The notes: a model not told the origin generated them from the sequence alone. Positions 15,854-24,804 are shown, counted from the first letter of the stretch. The stretch is 64,000 nucleotides of DNA from Streptomyces sp. CG 926 (GCF_003148825.1 NZ_QGGZ01000005.1:248001-312000); one strand, 5' to 3'. Made by a program: numbers and translations.

Positions 15854-18088
15854 TCAGCGGCAGATGGCCAGGGCGTCCAGGGCCACCGCGCCCTGGCCCC
15901 GCGGGAGCACCATCAGCGGGTTGATGTCCAGCTCGGACAGCTCGTCGCCCAGTTCCAGCGCCATCCGCTGGATGCGGAGCACGACCTCCACCAGGGCGTC
16001 CACATCGGCCGGGGGTGCCCCCCGTACCCCCTCCAGCAGCGCGTGCCCGCGCAGCTCCCGCAGCATCGCCCGCGCCTGGTCCTCGCCGAAGGGCGGCACG
16101 CGGACCGCCGCGTCGTGCAGGACCTCCACCAGGACCCCGCCCAGCCCGACGGTGACGGTCGGGCCGAAGAGGTCGTCCTGGGTCACCCCGACGACCATCT
16201 CCACGCCCCGCTCCACCATCTGGCAGACCAGGATCCCGTCGAGCGGCACGTTCTCGTAGCGCGCGATGTCGGTGAGCTCCCGGTACGCGTCGCGGATCTG
16301 GCTCGCCGAGGTGAGGCCGATCTTCACGAGGCCGAGCTCCGTCTTGTGGCCCAGCTGCGGGCCCGAGGCCTTCATCACCACCGGGTAGCCGACCAGCCCG
16401 GCCGCGCGGACCGCCGCCGCCGCGCTGGTCACCAGCTGCTCGCGGGGGACCCGGATCCCGTAGGCGCGCAGGAGCTGCTTCGCCGCGTGCTCGCTGAGCT
16501 GTTGCGACGGCCGCATGAGGGCCTGCGCCTTGCGGTACGAGGGCGAGGGCGTGCGCGGCGCGTCCTCGAAGGGGGAGCGGTACCCGGCGGTGAAGCGGTG
16601 GTGGTCGAGGTAGGCGCGGACCGCGGTGATGCAGTTGCCGAAGGTACGGAAGGTGGCCACGCGGGAGGAGCCGAGGAGAGTGGTGCGGTAGGCGTCCTCG
16701 GTGCCGACGGGGGAGCCCCAGATCACGCAGATCAACTTGTCGCTCTGCTCGGCGGCGTCCACCAGGTCCTGGGCGAGCTTGTCGCTCATGGGCGGGAAGG
16801 GGCCGGTGATCGGGCAGATCAGGACGCCCACGGACGGGTCGGCCAGGATCGCGTCGATGATCTTGCGGCCGCGCCAGTCGCCGACCGGGTGGCCGCCGTT
16901 GTCGACGGGGTTGGCGACGTTCAGGTAGCCGGGTATCCACTGGTGGAGTTCGTCCTGCTTGGCCTGCGAGAGGGTCGGCAGGGTCAGGCCGGCCTCGGTG
17001 GCCAGGTCGGAGAAGTGGGCCCCGGTGCCGCCGGAGATGGAGTAGACGACGACCCCGTCGGCCTTCGGCTTACGCGCCCGGGCGAGCAGGGCCGCGGTGT
17101 CCTGGAGCTCGTCGAGGCCGTCGACGCGGATGACGCCGAACTGCCGCATGGCGGCGTCCACGACGGTGTCGGCGCCGGTCAGCTTCCCGGTGTGAGAGGC
17201 GGCCATGCGCGCGCCGGTCTCGGTGCGGCCGACCTTGACGGCGACGACGGGGACCCCGTTGCGCGCGGCCCGGTCGGCGGCGAGCAGGAAGGACCGGCCG
17301 TCCTTGAGGCCCTCCACGTAGCAGGCGATGGCCCCGACCTCGGGCTGCTCGGCGAAGTAGGAGATGAAGTCGGAGGTCTCCAGGTCCGCCTCGTTGCCGG
17401 TGGGCGCCCAGTGCGAGAGGCGGATGCCCAGCTCCTGGAGGGTGTAGACGGGTCGGCCCTGGTGGCCGGACTGGGTGATCAGGGCGATCGCCGGGCCGTC
17501 GAGGTCCTCGCGGAACTTCTCGAAGGCGTTGAGGTTGGTGTTGGGGCCCAGCAGGCGCAGCCCGGAGTCCCGGACGGCGGCACCGAGCCGCTCCTGGGCG
17601 GCGGCGCCGGCGTCACCGGTCTCGGCGAAGCCGGAGGCGAAGGCGACCGCGAACCTGACCTTGGTCTCGGCCAGTTCCTCGATGACGGGGAGCGGGTCGG
17701 CGACGAGGAGGACGGCGAGGTCCACCTGTTCGGGCAGGTCGGCCACGGAGGCGTGGCAGGTCAGCCCGAAGACGGTGGGGCGGGTGGGGTGCACGGGGTG
17801 GATCCGGGCGCCGACGCGCTCCGCCCAGGCGATGAGCTGGCGGGTGATGCCGGTGTTCGGTCGGCCCTCCGCGTCGGAGGCGCCGATGACGGCCACGGAT
17901 TCGGGCCGGAAGAACCGGTCCAGGTCGGGCACGTCCGCGTGCAGCGGGCGTCCGCTGACGTCCAGGGGGGCCGCGTCGTCGGCGGACGGGGCCGCCGACG
18001 AGTGGACGGCGGTCCTGGGCGACTCCCCGCAGGCCTCGACACGTGCGCGGAAGTCGGTGGTGAGGGTGCCGTGAGTAGATCCAAGCAT
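15854..18088 (-). CDS. Acetate-CoA ligase family protein (NDP-forming acyl-CoA synthetase type)
   Basis: A 744-aa fusion of the domains of ADP-forming acyl-CoA synthetases. The CoA-binding domain (FRPESVAVIGASDAEGRPN, residues ~60-180) is followed by succinyl-CoA-ligase-like domains including SHTGKLTG. A C-terminal ATP-grasp domain follows (SQQLSEHAAKQLLRAYGI, GYPVVMKASGPQLGHKTELG, ELDINPLMV). It lacks the GNAT domain of Pat-type acetyltransferases. It should activate an organic acid with ATP and CoA. Two operators stand 47 and 71 bp upstream, the only double site in the window apart from divergent regions. Confidence 0.9.
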   Translation of the reverse strand: MLGSTHGTLTTDFRARVEACGESPRTAVHSSAAPSADDAAPLDVSGRPLHADVPDLDRFFRPESVAVIGASDAEGRPNTGITRQLIAWAERVGARIHPVHPTRPTVFGLTCHASVADLPEQVDLAVLLVADPLPVIEELAETKVRFAVAFASGFAETGDAGAAAQERLGAAVRDSGLRLLGPNTNLNAFEKFREDLDGPAIALITQSGHQGRPVYTLQELGIRLSHWAPTGNEADLETSDFISYFAEQPEVGAIACYVEGLKDGRSFLLAADRAARNGVPVVAVKVGRTETGARMAASHTGKLTGADTVVDAAMRQFGVIRVDGLDELQDTAALLARARKPKADGVVVYSISGGTGAHFSDLATEAGLTLPTLSQAKQDELHQWIPGYLNVANPVDNGGHPVGDWRGRKIIDAILADPSVGVLICPITGPFPPMSDKLAQDLVDAAEQSDKLICVIWGSPVGTEDAYRTTLLGSSRVATFRTFGNCITAVRAYLDHHRFTAGYRSPFEDAPRTPSPSYRKAQALMRPSQQLSEHAAKQLLRAYGIRVPREQLVTSAAAAVRAAGLVGYPVVMKASGPQLGHKTELGLVKIGLTSASQIRDAYRELTDIARYENVPLDGILVCQMVERGVEMVVGVTQDDLFGPTVTVGLGGVLVEVLHDAAVRVPPFGEDQARAMLRELRGHALLEGVRGAPPADVDALVEVVLRIQRMALELGDELSELDINPLMVLPRGQGAVALDALAICR

Positions 18089-18134
18089 CGTTGCCGCCCA
18101 CTCCTGCTCGATGAACCTCGATGGAACTCGATAA

Positions 18135-18149
18135 CTGACGTGTAGTCAG
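18135..18149. promoter_or_regulatory. TetR-type operator, copy 5
   Basis: CTGACGTGTAGTCAG, proximal of two copies upstream of the CoA ligase start at 18088. Confidence 0.82.
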
Positions 18150-18158
18150 ATTACTGAA

Positions 18159-18173
18159 CTGACGTGCCGTCAG
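18159..18173. promoter_or_regulatory. TetR-type operator, copy 6
   Basis: CTGACGTGCCGTCAG, distal copy; its centre is 24 bp from copy 5. No divergent gene starts here, so both copies serve the CoA ligase. Confidence 0.84.
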
Positions 18174-18318
18174 GAACAGGGCTGCGCAGGAAAGGTGTGG
18201 AGGTGGTGTGGTGAATGGTGAATTGAACGGTGACAGATACGGCGGGTACCGGTCCAGGGCGCGATTCGGCCGACCCGGAGGGGCGGACCGGTGGGCGCTG
18301 GGCGGTGGGCTCCGTGCC

Positions 18319-18765
18319 TCAGGCGTGCCAGAGCGCGAACAGGCCGGAGAAGAAGGCCACGGTGAACATCGGAACCCACCACGACGCGGAGCCCGCCTCC
18401 CGCGCCGAGCGCGACCAGCGGGCCAGCAGTCGGGCGTTCAGCAGGCCGGCGGTCAGGCAGTACAGCACCCAGAGCGGCTCGAACAGCCAGGCGGGAGATT
18501 CGAAGTAGATGTTGTAGCCGAACAGCCAGGTGTCGACCTGGGTGACGACGAGGAAGAGGTGCAGGACGAGGAGCCAGGGCAGGGTGAGCACCACGGCGAT
18601 GTTGCGTGCCAGTGGTCCGTTCTCGCCGAGGCCGATGCCACCGGTCATGGCCCACACCGCGCACACCGCGAGCAGGACCAGGTACCCGCGGGACAGCGGC
18701 TCGCTCCACGCCGTCAGGGCGGCCTCCCGGATCCGGGCCGGAAGGCTTCTGCCGGGCGGCTTCAC
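18319..18765 (-). CDS. Small integral membrane protein, partner of the flavin monooxygenase
   Basis: A 148-aa protein with about four membrane helices (GYLVLLAVCAVWAMTGGIGL, NIAVVLTLPWLLVLHLFLVV, PAWLFEPLWVLYCLTAGLL, SWWVPMFTVAFFSGLFAL). I do not recognise a named family. Its GTG start at 18765 overlaps the TGA of the monooxygenase by 4 bp, so the two proteins are probably made together and may cooperate, for instance with a hydrophobic substrate at the membrane. Confidence 0.75.
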   Translation of the reverse strand: MKPPGRSLPARIREAALTAWSEPLSRGYLVLLAVCAVWAMTGGIGLGENGPLARNIAVVLTLPWLLVLHLFLVVTQVDTWLFGYNIYFESPAWLFEPLWVLYCLTAGLLNARLLARWSRSAREAGSASWWVPMFTVAFFSGLFALWHA

Positions 18766-19937
18766 GCGGCACCCGCACGGGACCGGCGGGCGACCGCCTT
18801 GGCGATCTTCTCCGCGTCCATCGCCATCTCCCGGAACATGCCGCTGATGGGGTTCGAGAAGCCGGTGAAGTACAGGCCGCGGGCCTGCTCGGGGGAGCGG
18901 GCGCCGTGCGTCCGGGGGCGGCCGCGCTCGTCGAGCACCCCCAGGTGGCCGACCAGCCCTTCCAGGGCCCGGCGGTAGCCGGTCGCCGCGATCACCGCGT
19001 CCGGGGTGATCCGCGAGCCGTCCGCGAGCACCACCTCGGCGCCTTCGAAGGCCTCGACGGCCGCCACCGGTTCCACCGTGCCGCTGCGGACCGCGTCGAT
19101 CAGACCGACGTCCTGAACCGGTATCGACCCTTGCTTGACCCTGCTGTAGAGGCCGGTGGTCGGACGCGGAAGCCCGTACGCCGACAGGTCCGGTACGGAA
19201 GCCTTCGCGACGAGCGCGCCCAGCCGGTCCACGAGCCGCGCGGGCAGCCGGCGTACGAGGATCCCGCTGCGCTGGGCCGGCCAGCCGGCGGTGGAGCGGC
19301 GCATGATGTGCGGCGCGGTGCGCACGGCGAGCCGCACCCGCGCCGCGCCGCCCTCGACGAGGTCGACGGCTATCTCGGCGCCGGTGTTGCCGACACCGAC
19401 GACGAGGACGTCCTGGCCGGCGTACGGCTGGGGGTTGCGGTATTCGCGGGCGTGCAGCAGTCGGCCCTCGTACGTGTCCCGGCCCGGCCAGTCGGGGAGT
19501 GCAGGGGTGTGGTTGAAGCCGGTGGCGACGACCACGGCCGCGGCCGACAGCTCGCGGCCGCCGCTGGCGTGCAGGATCCAGCCGCCCTCGCCCTCGGCCT
19601 CGCCCTGGCCCTCGGGCGCTGGTTCGATCCGGGTCACCTCCACACCGGTGACCAGCTCCAGCTCGTGGAACTCGGCGTACTTCTCCAGGTAGCGCACGAC
19701 GTCGTCGCGGGAGACCCAGCGCCCGAAGCGGCGTGGCATGGCCAGACCCGGGAGGGCGGAGAGCCGGCGCGTGGTGTGCAGGCGCAGCCGGTCGTAGTGC
19801 CGCCGCCAGGATGCGCCGACCCCGTCGGACTTCTCGACGACCACCGCGCGGACCCCGCGGGCGCGCAGTGCGGCGGCCACGGCGAGGCCGCCGGGGCCGG
19901 CCCCGATCACGTACACGGGGCGGGGCTGGGTGGTCAT
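18762..19937 (-). CDS. Flavin-containing monooxygenase (FMO/Baeyer-Villiger-like)
   Basis: A 391-aa two-dinucleotide-binding flavoprotein. The FAD motif is VIGAGPGGLAVAAAL near the N-terminus, the NADPH motif is VLVVGVGNTGAEIAVDL mid-protein, and ATGFNHTPALPDWPGRD carries the FMO-type ATG segment. A second ATGY occurs at AVIAATGYRRAL. These enzymes use NADPH and O2 to hydroxylate or insert oxygen. The start is uncertain (19937 gives the shortest lead to the FAD motif; 19964 is possible). It is divergent from the DoxX-like gene at 20180 across the operator at 20123. Confidence 0.85.
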   Translation of the reverse strand: MTTQPRPVYVIGAGPGGLAVAAALRARGVRAVVVEKSDGVGASWRRHYDRLRLHTTRRLSALPGLAMPRRFGRWVSRDDVVRYLEKYAEFHELELVTGVEVTRIEPAPEGQGEAEGEGGWILHASGGRELSAAAVVVATGFNHTPALPDWPGRDTYEGRLLHAREYRNPQPYAGQDVLVVGVGNTGAEIAVDLVEGGAARVRLAVRTAPHIMRRSTAGWPAQRSGILVRRLPARLVDRLGALVAKASVPDLSAYGLPRPTTGLYSRVKQGSIPVQDVGLIDAVRSGTVEPVAAVEAFEGAEVVLADGSRITPDAVIAATGYRRALEGLVGHLGVLDERGRPRTHGARSPEQARGLYFTGFSNPISGMFREMAMDAEKIAKAVARRSRAGAA

Positions 19938-20122
19938 GTCGGGTGCTGTGGGGTCTCCGGGCATGAGGTGTGATCGTATCGCCACGCTGGGTTCATGGGT
20001 CTCGGTCGGGCGGGGAATCGATTGCGGATCGATCACGGCGGGCGTAGCCCGCGACCGATGGCCGACGGATGGTCGAGCGGCGGCCGACCGGGGCCTTGCG
20101 CGATCGCTCCGGATCCGCTGAA

Positions 20123-20137
20123 CTGACGTACCGTCAG
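20123..20137. promoter_or_regulatory. TetR-type operator, copy 7
   Basis: CTGACGTACCGTCAG, 42 bp upstream of the gene at 20180 and in the divergent region with the monooxygenase (start 19937). It differs from copy 6 only in the central bases. Confidence 0.84.
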
Positions 20138-20179
20138 ATAAAGCGTGCGTGTCGATCGCGAGAGGGGTGGGGGCCGCCG

Positions 20180-20632
20180 ATGCAGACCATCTGGCTCAGT
20201 GGGGCCGAATGGCTCGCCGTGCTCCGGATAGGCCTCGGCCTGTGGTGGCTGGAGAGCTGGCGGCACAAGGACAAGAAGGGCTGGTTCGAGCGCGGCACCG
20301 GCATAGCCTGGGCCGCCGACGTCGCCGGCAAACACCGCTGGACCTTCGTCAAGGGCGGCTTCGAGCTGGTCGTCGCACCGCGGCCGAAGATGATGGCGTA
20401 CCTCGTCGTCTACGCGGAACTCGCGCTCGGGCTGGGCCTCGTCCTCGGCTTCCTGACCCCCGTCGCCCTCGTCGGCGGACTCCTGCTGAACCTGCTCTAC
20501 CTGGTCCTGATGATCCACGACTGGGCCGAGCAGGGTCAGAACACGATGATGGCGCTCATCTCGCTCGTCGCACTCCTCGCCATGTCCTGGCAGACCTGGT
20601 CCCTCGACGCGGCGATCGGACTCTTCCTGTGA
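20180..20632 (+). CDS. DoxX/DoxD-like membrane protein
   Basis: A 150-aa membrane protein of the DoxX/TQO-small-subunit type with four helices (WLAVLRIGLGLWWLESW, MMAYLVVYAELALGLGLVLGF, TPVALVGGLLLNLLYLVLMI, TMMALISLVALLAMSW). Family members work with membrane oxidoreductases, though the role here is open. The ATG at 20180 has GGGGG upstream; upstream in-frame codons run through the operator and are rejected. The TGA overlaps the GTG of the next gene. Confidence 0.8.
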   Translation: MQTIWLSGAEWLAVLRIGLGLWWLESWRHKDKKGWFERGTGIAWAADVAGKHRWTFVKGGFELVVAPRPKMMAYLVVYAELALGLGLVLGFLTPVALVGGLLLNLLYLVLMIHDWAEQGQNTMMALISLVALLAMSWQTWSLDAAIGLFL

Positions 20633-21072
20633 GCGGCACCGCGCGGTACGACCTCCCCGAGGCGGACGAGTTCACCCGCCCCTACTGGGATGCGGCCGCC
20701 GAGGGCCGGCTCCTGCTGCGGCGCTGCGCCGACTGCGGGCGGGCCCATCACTACCCGCGCGAGTTCTGCCCGTTCTGCTGGGCGGGCGAGGACCGCGTGA
20801 CGTGGGAGACGGCCGGCGGCCGGGCGACCCTCTACACGTGGTCGGTGATCCACCGCAACGACCTCCCGCCGTTCGGCACGCGCGTCCCCTACACGGCGGC
20901 GGTCGTCGACCTCGCCGAAGGCCCGCGGATGATGACCGAGGTGGTGGACTGCGAGGCGGCGCAGCTGCGCATCGGCATGCCGCTGACGGTCACCTTCCGC
21001 GAGGCGGCGGACGGGGTGTGGGTGGCGGTCTTCCGGCCCGCGCCCGCCCCCGTGCCGGCGGCGGAGCGCTGA
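20629..21072 (+). CDS. DUF35 OB-fold, zinc-ribbon acyl-CoA-binding protein
   Basis: A 147-aa Zn-ribbon plus OB-fold protein. The ribbon cysteines are CADCGR and CPFCW near residues 32-52, and the OB domain follows from RATLYTWSVIHRN. DUF35 proteins pair with SCP2-type thiolases or with ChsH-type hydratases in actinobacterial steroid side-chain degradation. Its GTG overlaps the DoxX-like stop by 4 bp. The nearest unpaired thiolase under the same operator is at 23616; the other DUF35 (36695) sits beside thiolase 37182. Confidence 0.88.
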   Translation: MSGTARYDLPEADEFTRPYWDAAAEGRLLLRRCADCGRAHHYPREFCPFCWAGEDRVTWETAGGRATLYTWSVIHRNDLPPFGTRVPYTAAVVDLAEGPRMMTEVVDCEAAQLRIGMPLTVTFREAADGVWVAVFRPAPAPVPAAER

Positions 21073-21082
21073 CGGTCGGGGG

Positions 21083-21793
21083 TCAGGGCCAGAGCAGCTC
21101 GCGGTCCCAGGACCCGTCGGCGGTACGGGAGTACCGCAGGCGGACGTGCCGGCGCGCGGCGTCCCCCTGGAAGAACTCCACCTCGACGGGTTCCAGTACG
21201 TACCGCGTCCAGGTCGGAGCCGGCGCGTCCGGCTCGGCTCCGGCTCGCTCCCAGGCCGCCGCCGAGACCCGCGCCAGCTCCTCCACGGAACCGAGCACCT
21301 CGCTCTGCCGGCCTGTGAGCGCGGCGGCGAGCGCACCGCGCGAGCGGACCGCCAGGTCGGCTCGGCTCTCCTCGGGCCCGCAGGCGGTGACCCGACCCCG
21401 GAGGCGGACCTGGCGGCCCACGGTCGGCCAGTAGAACCCGAGCGCCGCGTCGGGCCGCCCGGCCAACTGCACGCCCTTGGCGCTGGTGGCGTGCGAGGCG
21501 AAGTGCCAGCCGCGCGCGTCGGCGTCGTGCAGCATCAGCGTCCGCACGTCGGGCCGCCCCTGACTGTCCACCGTCGCCAGACTCATGGTGTGCGGCTCCA
21601 ACTGCCCCGCCCGCGCGGCCTGCACGAACCACTCCCGGAAGAGCGCCAGCGGCTCGGCGGGCGCGGCGGCCGTGTCGAAGCCGGGGAGCGGGCAGTCCCA
21701 CACGCGCAGGGAGTGCAGGGTGGCGTCGAAGTCGTCGGAGGCGTCGGAGACGGCTTCGCCGCCCAGGCCGGTGCTGTTGCTCTCGCTGCTCAT
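21083..21793 (-). CDS. Pyridoxamine 5'-phosphate oxidase-family protein
   Basis: A 236-aa FMN split-barrel protein of the PdxH type. Segments LFREWFVQAARAGQLEPHTMSLATV, GRPDVRTLMLHDADARGWHFASH and the C-terminal WTRYVLEPVEVEFFQGDAARRH and LLWP match the family that oxidises PNP/PMP to PLP; distant relatives act in phenazine pathways. The start is set at MSSESN (21793); 21802 is the alternative. It converges with the DUF35 gene with only 10 bp between stops and carries no operator, so it is probably unrelated to the regulon. Confidence 0.8.
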   Translation of the reverse strand: MSSESNSTGLGGEAVSDASDDFDATLHSLRVWDCPLPGFDTAAAPAEPLALFREWFVQAARAGQLEPHTMSLATVDSQGRPDVRTLMLHDADARGWHFASHATSAKGVQLAGRPDAALGFYWPTVGRQVRLRGRVTACGPEESRADLAVRSRGALAAALTGRQSEVLGSVEELARVSAAAWERAGAEPDAPAPTWTRYVLEPVEVEFFQGDAARRHVRLRYSRTADGSWDRELLWP

Positions 21794-21852
21794 GGGCCCC
21801 ATGGAACAGCAGGGCGGGAGCGGGGGCCAGGGAATTGGGGGTGGCGTGCCGC

Positions 21853-22246
21853 GGGGTCGGGGGCGTGGGGTACGGGATCCACTGGACCGGCATCAGGGAG
21901 GGTATGGGGGTTTCCCGTCAGTCCCATCGTCCCTCCGTGTCGGGCCGGTCCCTCAAGGGCGCTCCTTCGTCGCGTCGCTTCGCGATGTCGCTGCGCTCCA
22001 CCCTTGACCGACCGTCCCGCCCCGGAGAAACGAAAGACTGCCGAGAAGCCCCCAAAAGAACGAGCCGGTCCAAGGTCACAGGGACGGGGCGATCACAGAA
22101 GCCCGGACCGGGTCGGGTGCAAGCGACGATCCCGAGACGGGCCCATGAGAGAGCCATCCCGGTGGCGCCTGGGCGCACCAGATCGCTACACGCTCAGCAC
22201 GTCTCAGCGTCCGACGCCCGTCCGGGGCTGGACATAGGCCGCCCAC
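21853..22246. repeat. Left arm of a giant inverted repeat
   Basis: This 394-bp stretch is repeated in mirror image at 22790-23188. Bases 21901-21979 match 23054-23132 perfectly (79 nt) and 22001-22070 match 22965-23034 perfectly (70 nt); the rest matches with small gaps. Short frames inside it have no convincing starts or families. The whole 1.57-kb gap from 21794 to 23378 contains no recognised gene. Confidence 0.9.
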
Positions 22247-22595
22247 CGCCCGCTTGCCCTTCCCCCGTCACGCGTCCGGCGCCTGTTGGGGGCGGGCGCA
22301 GGTCGCTTCGGATCGCTGGGTGCTTCTCCGTGACTGCAACAGTCGGTCGTCAGGGGTTGATGAGAGCTGACGAGAGGGGCGGACGGTCGATGGCTCGGAC
22401 AATCCGTGGTGGAGCCGGGTCAGGACGAACACGGCACCACCAACCCGGCCCCATAGCCGGGCAATAGGGGCAAACTTGCGGCCTTCCGGGCCCGCCCGCA
22501 CACGCTGACCTGCATCCACCACGGAACAGCCGCGCTTCCACGCACTTCCGCCACCAACAGCCTCCAGCCGCCTCACCCGGGAAGCCCCCATGGGT

Positions 22596-22852
22596 CGTGG
22601 GCGGCTTGTGCCCGGCCACGGACGGTTGTGGGGCGCAGGTCGAGAGTCGGTCCCGGTCTCGTGGGCGGCTTATGCCCAGCCCCGGTCGGTCGTCGGACGC
22701 AGGTCGAGAGTCAGTCCCGGTCTCGTGGGCGGCTTGTGCCCGGCCCCGGGCGACCTTCAGCCGCCTCGCGTGGGAAGTGACTACGGACCGTGGGCGGCTT
22801 ATGTCCAGCCCAGGACGGTCGTCGGACGCTGAGAGACGAGAAGCACGTAGCG
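22596..22852. repeat. Four direct repeats of about 64 bp
   Basis: Units start at 22596, 22660, 22724 and 22789, spaced 64, 64 and 65 bp. Each begins CGTGGGCGGCTT(G/A)TG(C/T)CC, and the first three also share CGCAGGTCGAGAGT or its remains. The last unit lies inside the right arm of the inverted repeat, and its mirror is in the left arm at about 22215-22246. Confidence 0.85.
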
Positions 22853-23188
22853 ATCTGACGCGCTCCCCCGACCTGGGTCCGGGTCCGGACGGAGCCGTCT
22901 CGGGATCGCCCCTCACACCCGACCCGGTCCGGGCTTCTGTGATGTCCCCGTCCTTCGTACCTTCGACCGGCTCGTTCTTTTGGGGGCTTCTCGGCAGTCT
23001 TTCGTTTCTCCGGGGCGGGACGGTCGGTCAAGGGTGGCCGCAGGCCATCGCGTAGCGACGCGACGAAGGAGCGCCCTTGAGGGACCGGCCCGACACGGAG
23101 GGACGATGGGACTGACGGGAAACCCCCATACCCCTCCCTGATGCCGGTCCAGTGGATCCCGTACCCCACGCCCACGCCCCCGACCCCC
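22790..23188. repeat. Right arm of a giant inverted repeat
   Basis: The mirror copy of 21853-22246. The central part between the arms is about 543 bp. Perfectly matched blocks of 79 and 70 nt show that this is recent or actively homogenised. Confidence 0.9.
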
Positions 23189-23378
23189 TCCCGCTCCCGA
23201 TCGATCGGCCTCCGCCCTCCCGAAGCCCCCGGACCTCTCCGATCCCACCGCCGGCGAAGAAATCTTTCGTCCCGCCGATGAGTTCTGCCCGCCGCAGGGG
23301 TCCTACCTACGACACGCAGCGAAACACCGCGACGCGCAACGGCACCGCACCACGCCCCGTACCCCGAGGAGACCCGCC

Positions 23379-23585
23379 ATGACCGAGACGGCCAAGGGCC
23401 CCGCCAGCTACTTCCCCTCCATCGAGAAGAAGTACGGGCTTCCCATCGGGGAGTGGCAGGAGCTCATCCGGTCCTCTCCGCTGACCAAGCACATGGAACT
23501 CGTGTCGTGGCTCAAGACCGAGCACGGTCTGGGGCACGGTCACGCCAACGCGCTCGTCGCGCACACTCTCGCCGAGGGCAAGTAG
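23379..23585 (+). CDS. DUF4287-family small protein
   Basis: A 68-aa basic/acidic helical protein of the DUF4287 type: SYFPSIEKKYGLPIGEWQELI followed by KHMELVSWLKTEHGLGHGHANALVAHTL. The family is widespread in actinobacteria, has no known function and may bind nucleic acid through its helical repeat. The ATG has GAGGAG upstream. It follows the inverted-repeat region and ends in a hairpin terminator. Confidence 0.85.
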   Translation: MTETAKGPASYFPSIEKKYGLPIGEWQELIRSSPLTKHMELVSWLKTEHGLGHGHANALVAHTLAEGK

Positions 23586-23616
23586 CGGTCCCCGCCCCCG
23601 GGCGGCGGGGACCGCT
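23584..23616. terminator. Bidirectional hairpin terminator
   Basis: Perfect 13-bp arms (23584-23596 and 23604-23616) with loop CCCGGGC, touching the stops of both the DUF4287 gene and the convergent thiolase. Confidence 0.85.
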
Positions 23617-24800
23617 CAGCCCCTCCCCAGCAGGACCGTTCCCGACGAGCAGAACCAGCCGCCCGTACCCGAGGCCAAGGCGACCTCCGGGAGGCGGCCG
23701 CCGGGTTTGGTGACCTGGCCGGCCCCCGCCTCGCCGCGGAGTTGGCGGACCGCCTCGACCAGGAGGAACAGGCCGCGCATGCCGGGGTGGCAGGCCGAGA
23801 GGCCGCCGCCGTCGGTGTTGACCGGGAGTTCCCCGTCGCGCAGCAGGCGGCCCTTCTCCACGAACGCCCCGCCCTCGCCCTTCGCGCAGAAGCCGAGGTC
23901 CTCCAGGGTCACCAGGGTCATGTAGGTGAAGGCGTCGTAGATCTCCGCGAGGTCCACGTCCGCCGGGGTGAGGCCGGCCCGCTCGAAGGCGATGCGCCCC
24001 GAGACGGCGGCCGGGGACACGGTGAAGTCCTCCCACTCCGACATGGTGGTGTGGGAGACGGAGGTGCCCGCCCCCAGAATCCAGACAGAAGCCTTCGCGG
24101 TGTCCGGTACGTAGTCCTCCGCCGCCAGGAGCACCGCGCAGCCGCCGTCCGAGCGGATGCAGCAGTGCAGCTTGGTGAAGGGGTCGGCGATCATGTCGCC
24201 GCCGAGTACGTCCTCGACCGTGATCGGGTCGCGGAACATGGCGTCCGGGTTCGTGGCCGCGTTCGCGCGGGCCTGTACGGCCACGGAGGCGAGCTGCTCC
24301 AGCGTGGTCCCGTACTCGTGCATGTGGCGGCGGGCGGCCATCGCGTACTTGGAGATCAACGTGTGGCCGTACGGGACCTCGAACTGCAGCGGTCCGCGCG
24401 CCCCGAAGGAGAGGTTGGACGTGCGGCGCCGTGCCTTGATGTCCGCGCGGGCCGTGGAGCCGTAGACCAGGAGCACGGCGTTGGCGTGCCCGGCGGCGAT
24501 CGCGTCCGCCGCGTGGGCGGCCATGACCTCCCAGGTGGAGCCGCCGACCGAGGTGGAGTCGACCCAGGTGGGGCGCAGGCCCAGGTACTCGGCCACCTCG
24601 ACCGGCGCGAGTGTGCCGAGGCCGGCCGAGGCGAAGCCGTCGATGACCGAGCGGTCCAGGCCGGAGTCGGCCAGGGCGCGGCGGGCGGCCTGCGCGTGCA
24701 GGGCGTAGGGGGTGGGGCCGTCGACCCGGCCGCAGTCCGAGAGGGCGACGCCGACGACCGCGACCCGACGCCTGGGAGAGGACGGTATGGCTGGAGACAT
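23616..24800 (-). CDS. SCP2-type thiolase / lipid-transfer acyltransferase-like protein
   Basis: A 394-aa thiolase-superfamily protein of the lipid-transfer (SCP2/Ltp) type. It opens RRVAVVGVALSDCGR and carries DLAEIYDAFTYMTLVTLEDLGF and VNTDGGGLSACHPGMRGLF in the C-terminal half. The N-terminal region reads VGGSTWEV where classical thiolases carry the nucleophilic Cys, so it may act as a retro-aldolase like Ltp2 rather than a true thiolase; such enzymes need a DUF35 partner. The ATG at 24800 has no Shine-Dalgarno sequence, and the operator ends four bases upstream, which suggests a leaderless transcript. Confidence 0.85.
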   Translation of the reverse strand: MSPAIPSSPRRRVAVVGVALSDCGRVDGPTPYALHAQAARRALADSGLDRSVIDGFASAGLGTLAPVEVAEYLGLRPTWVDSTSVGGSTWEVMAAHAADAIAAGHANAVLLVYGSTARADIKARRRTSNLSFGARGPLQFEVPYGHTLISKYAMAARRHMHEYGTTLEQLASVAVQARANAATNPDAMFRDPITVEDVLGGDMIADPFTKLHCCIRSDGGCAVLLAAEDYVPDTAKASVWILGAGTSVSHTTMSEWEDFTVSPAAVSGRIAFERAGLTPADVDLAEIYDAFTYMTLVTLEDLGFCAKGEGGAFVEKGRLLRDGELPVNTDGGGLSACHPGMRGLFLLVEAVRQLRGEAGAGQVTKPGGRLPEVALASGTGGWFCSSGTVLLGRG

Positions 24801-24804
24801 ACAT

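Noticed and set aside
22596..22852. CRISPR array
   Set aside because: The 64-bp units share much of the supposed spacer, there are only four, and no cas gene is present; it is an ordinary direct repeat.
21918..22916. Small proteins inside the giant inverted repeat
   Set aside because: Frames exist on both strands because the repeat is mirrored and GC-rich; none has a convincing start, domain or codon pattern.
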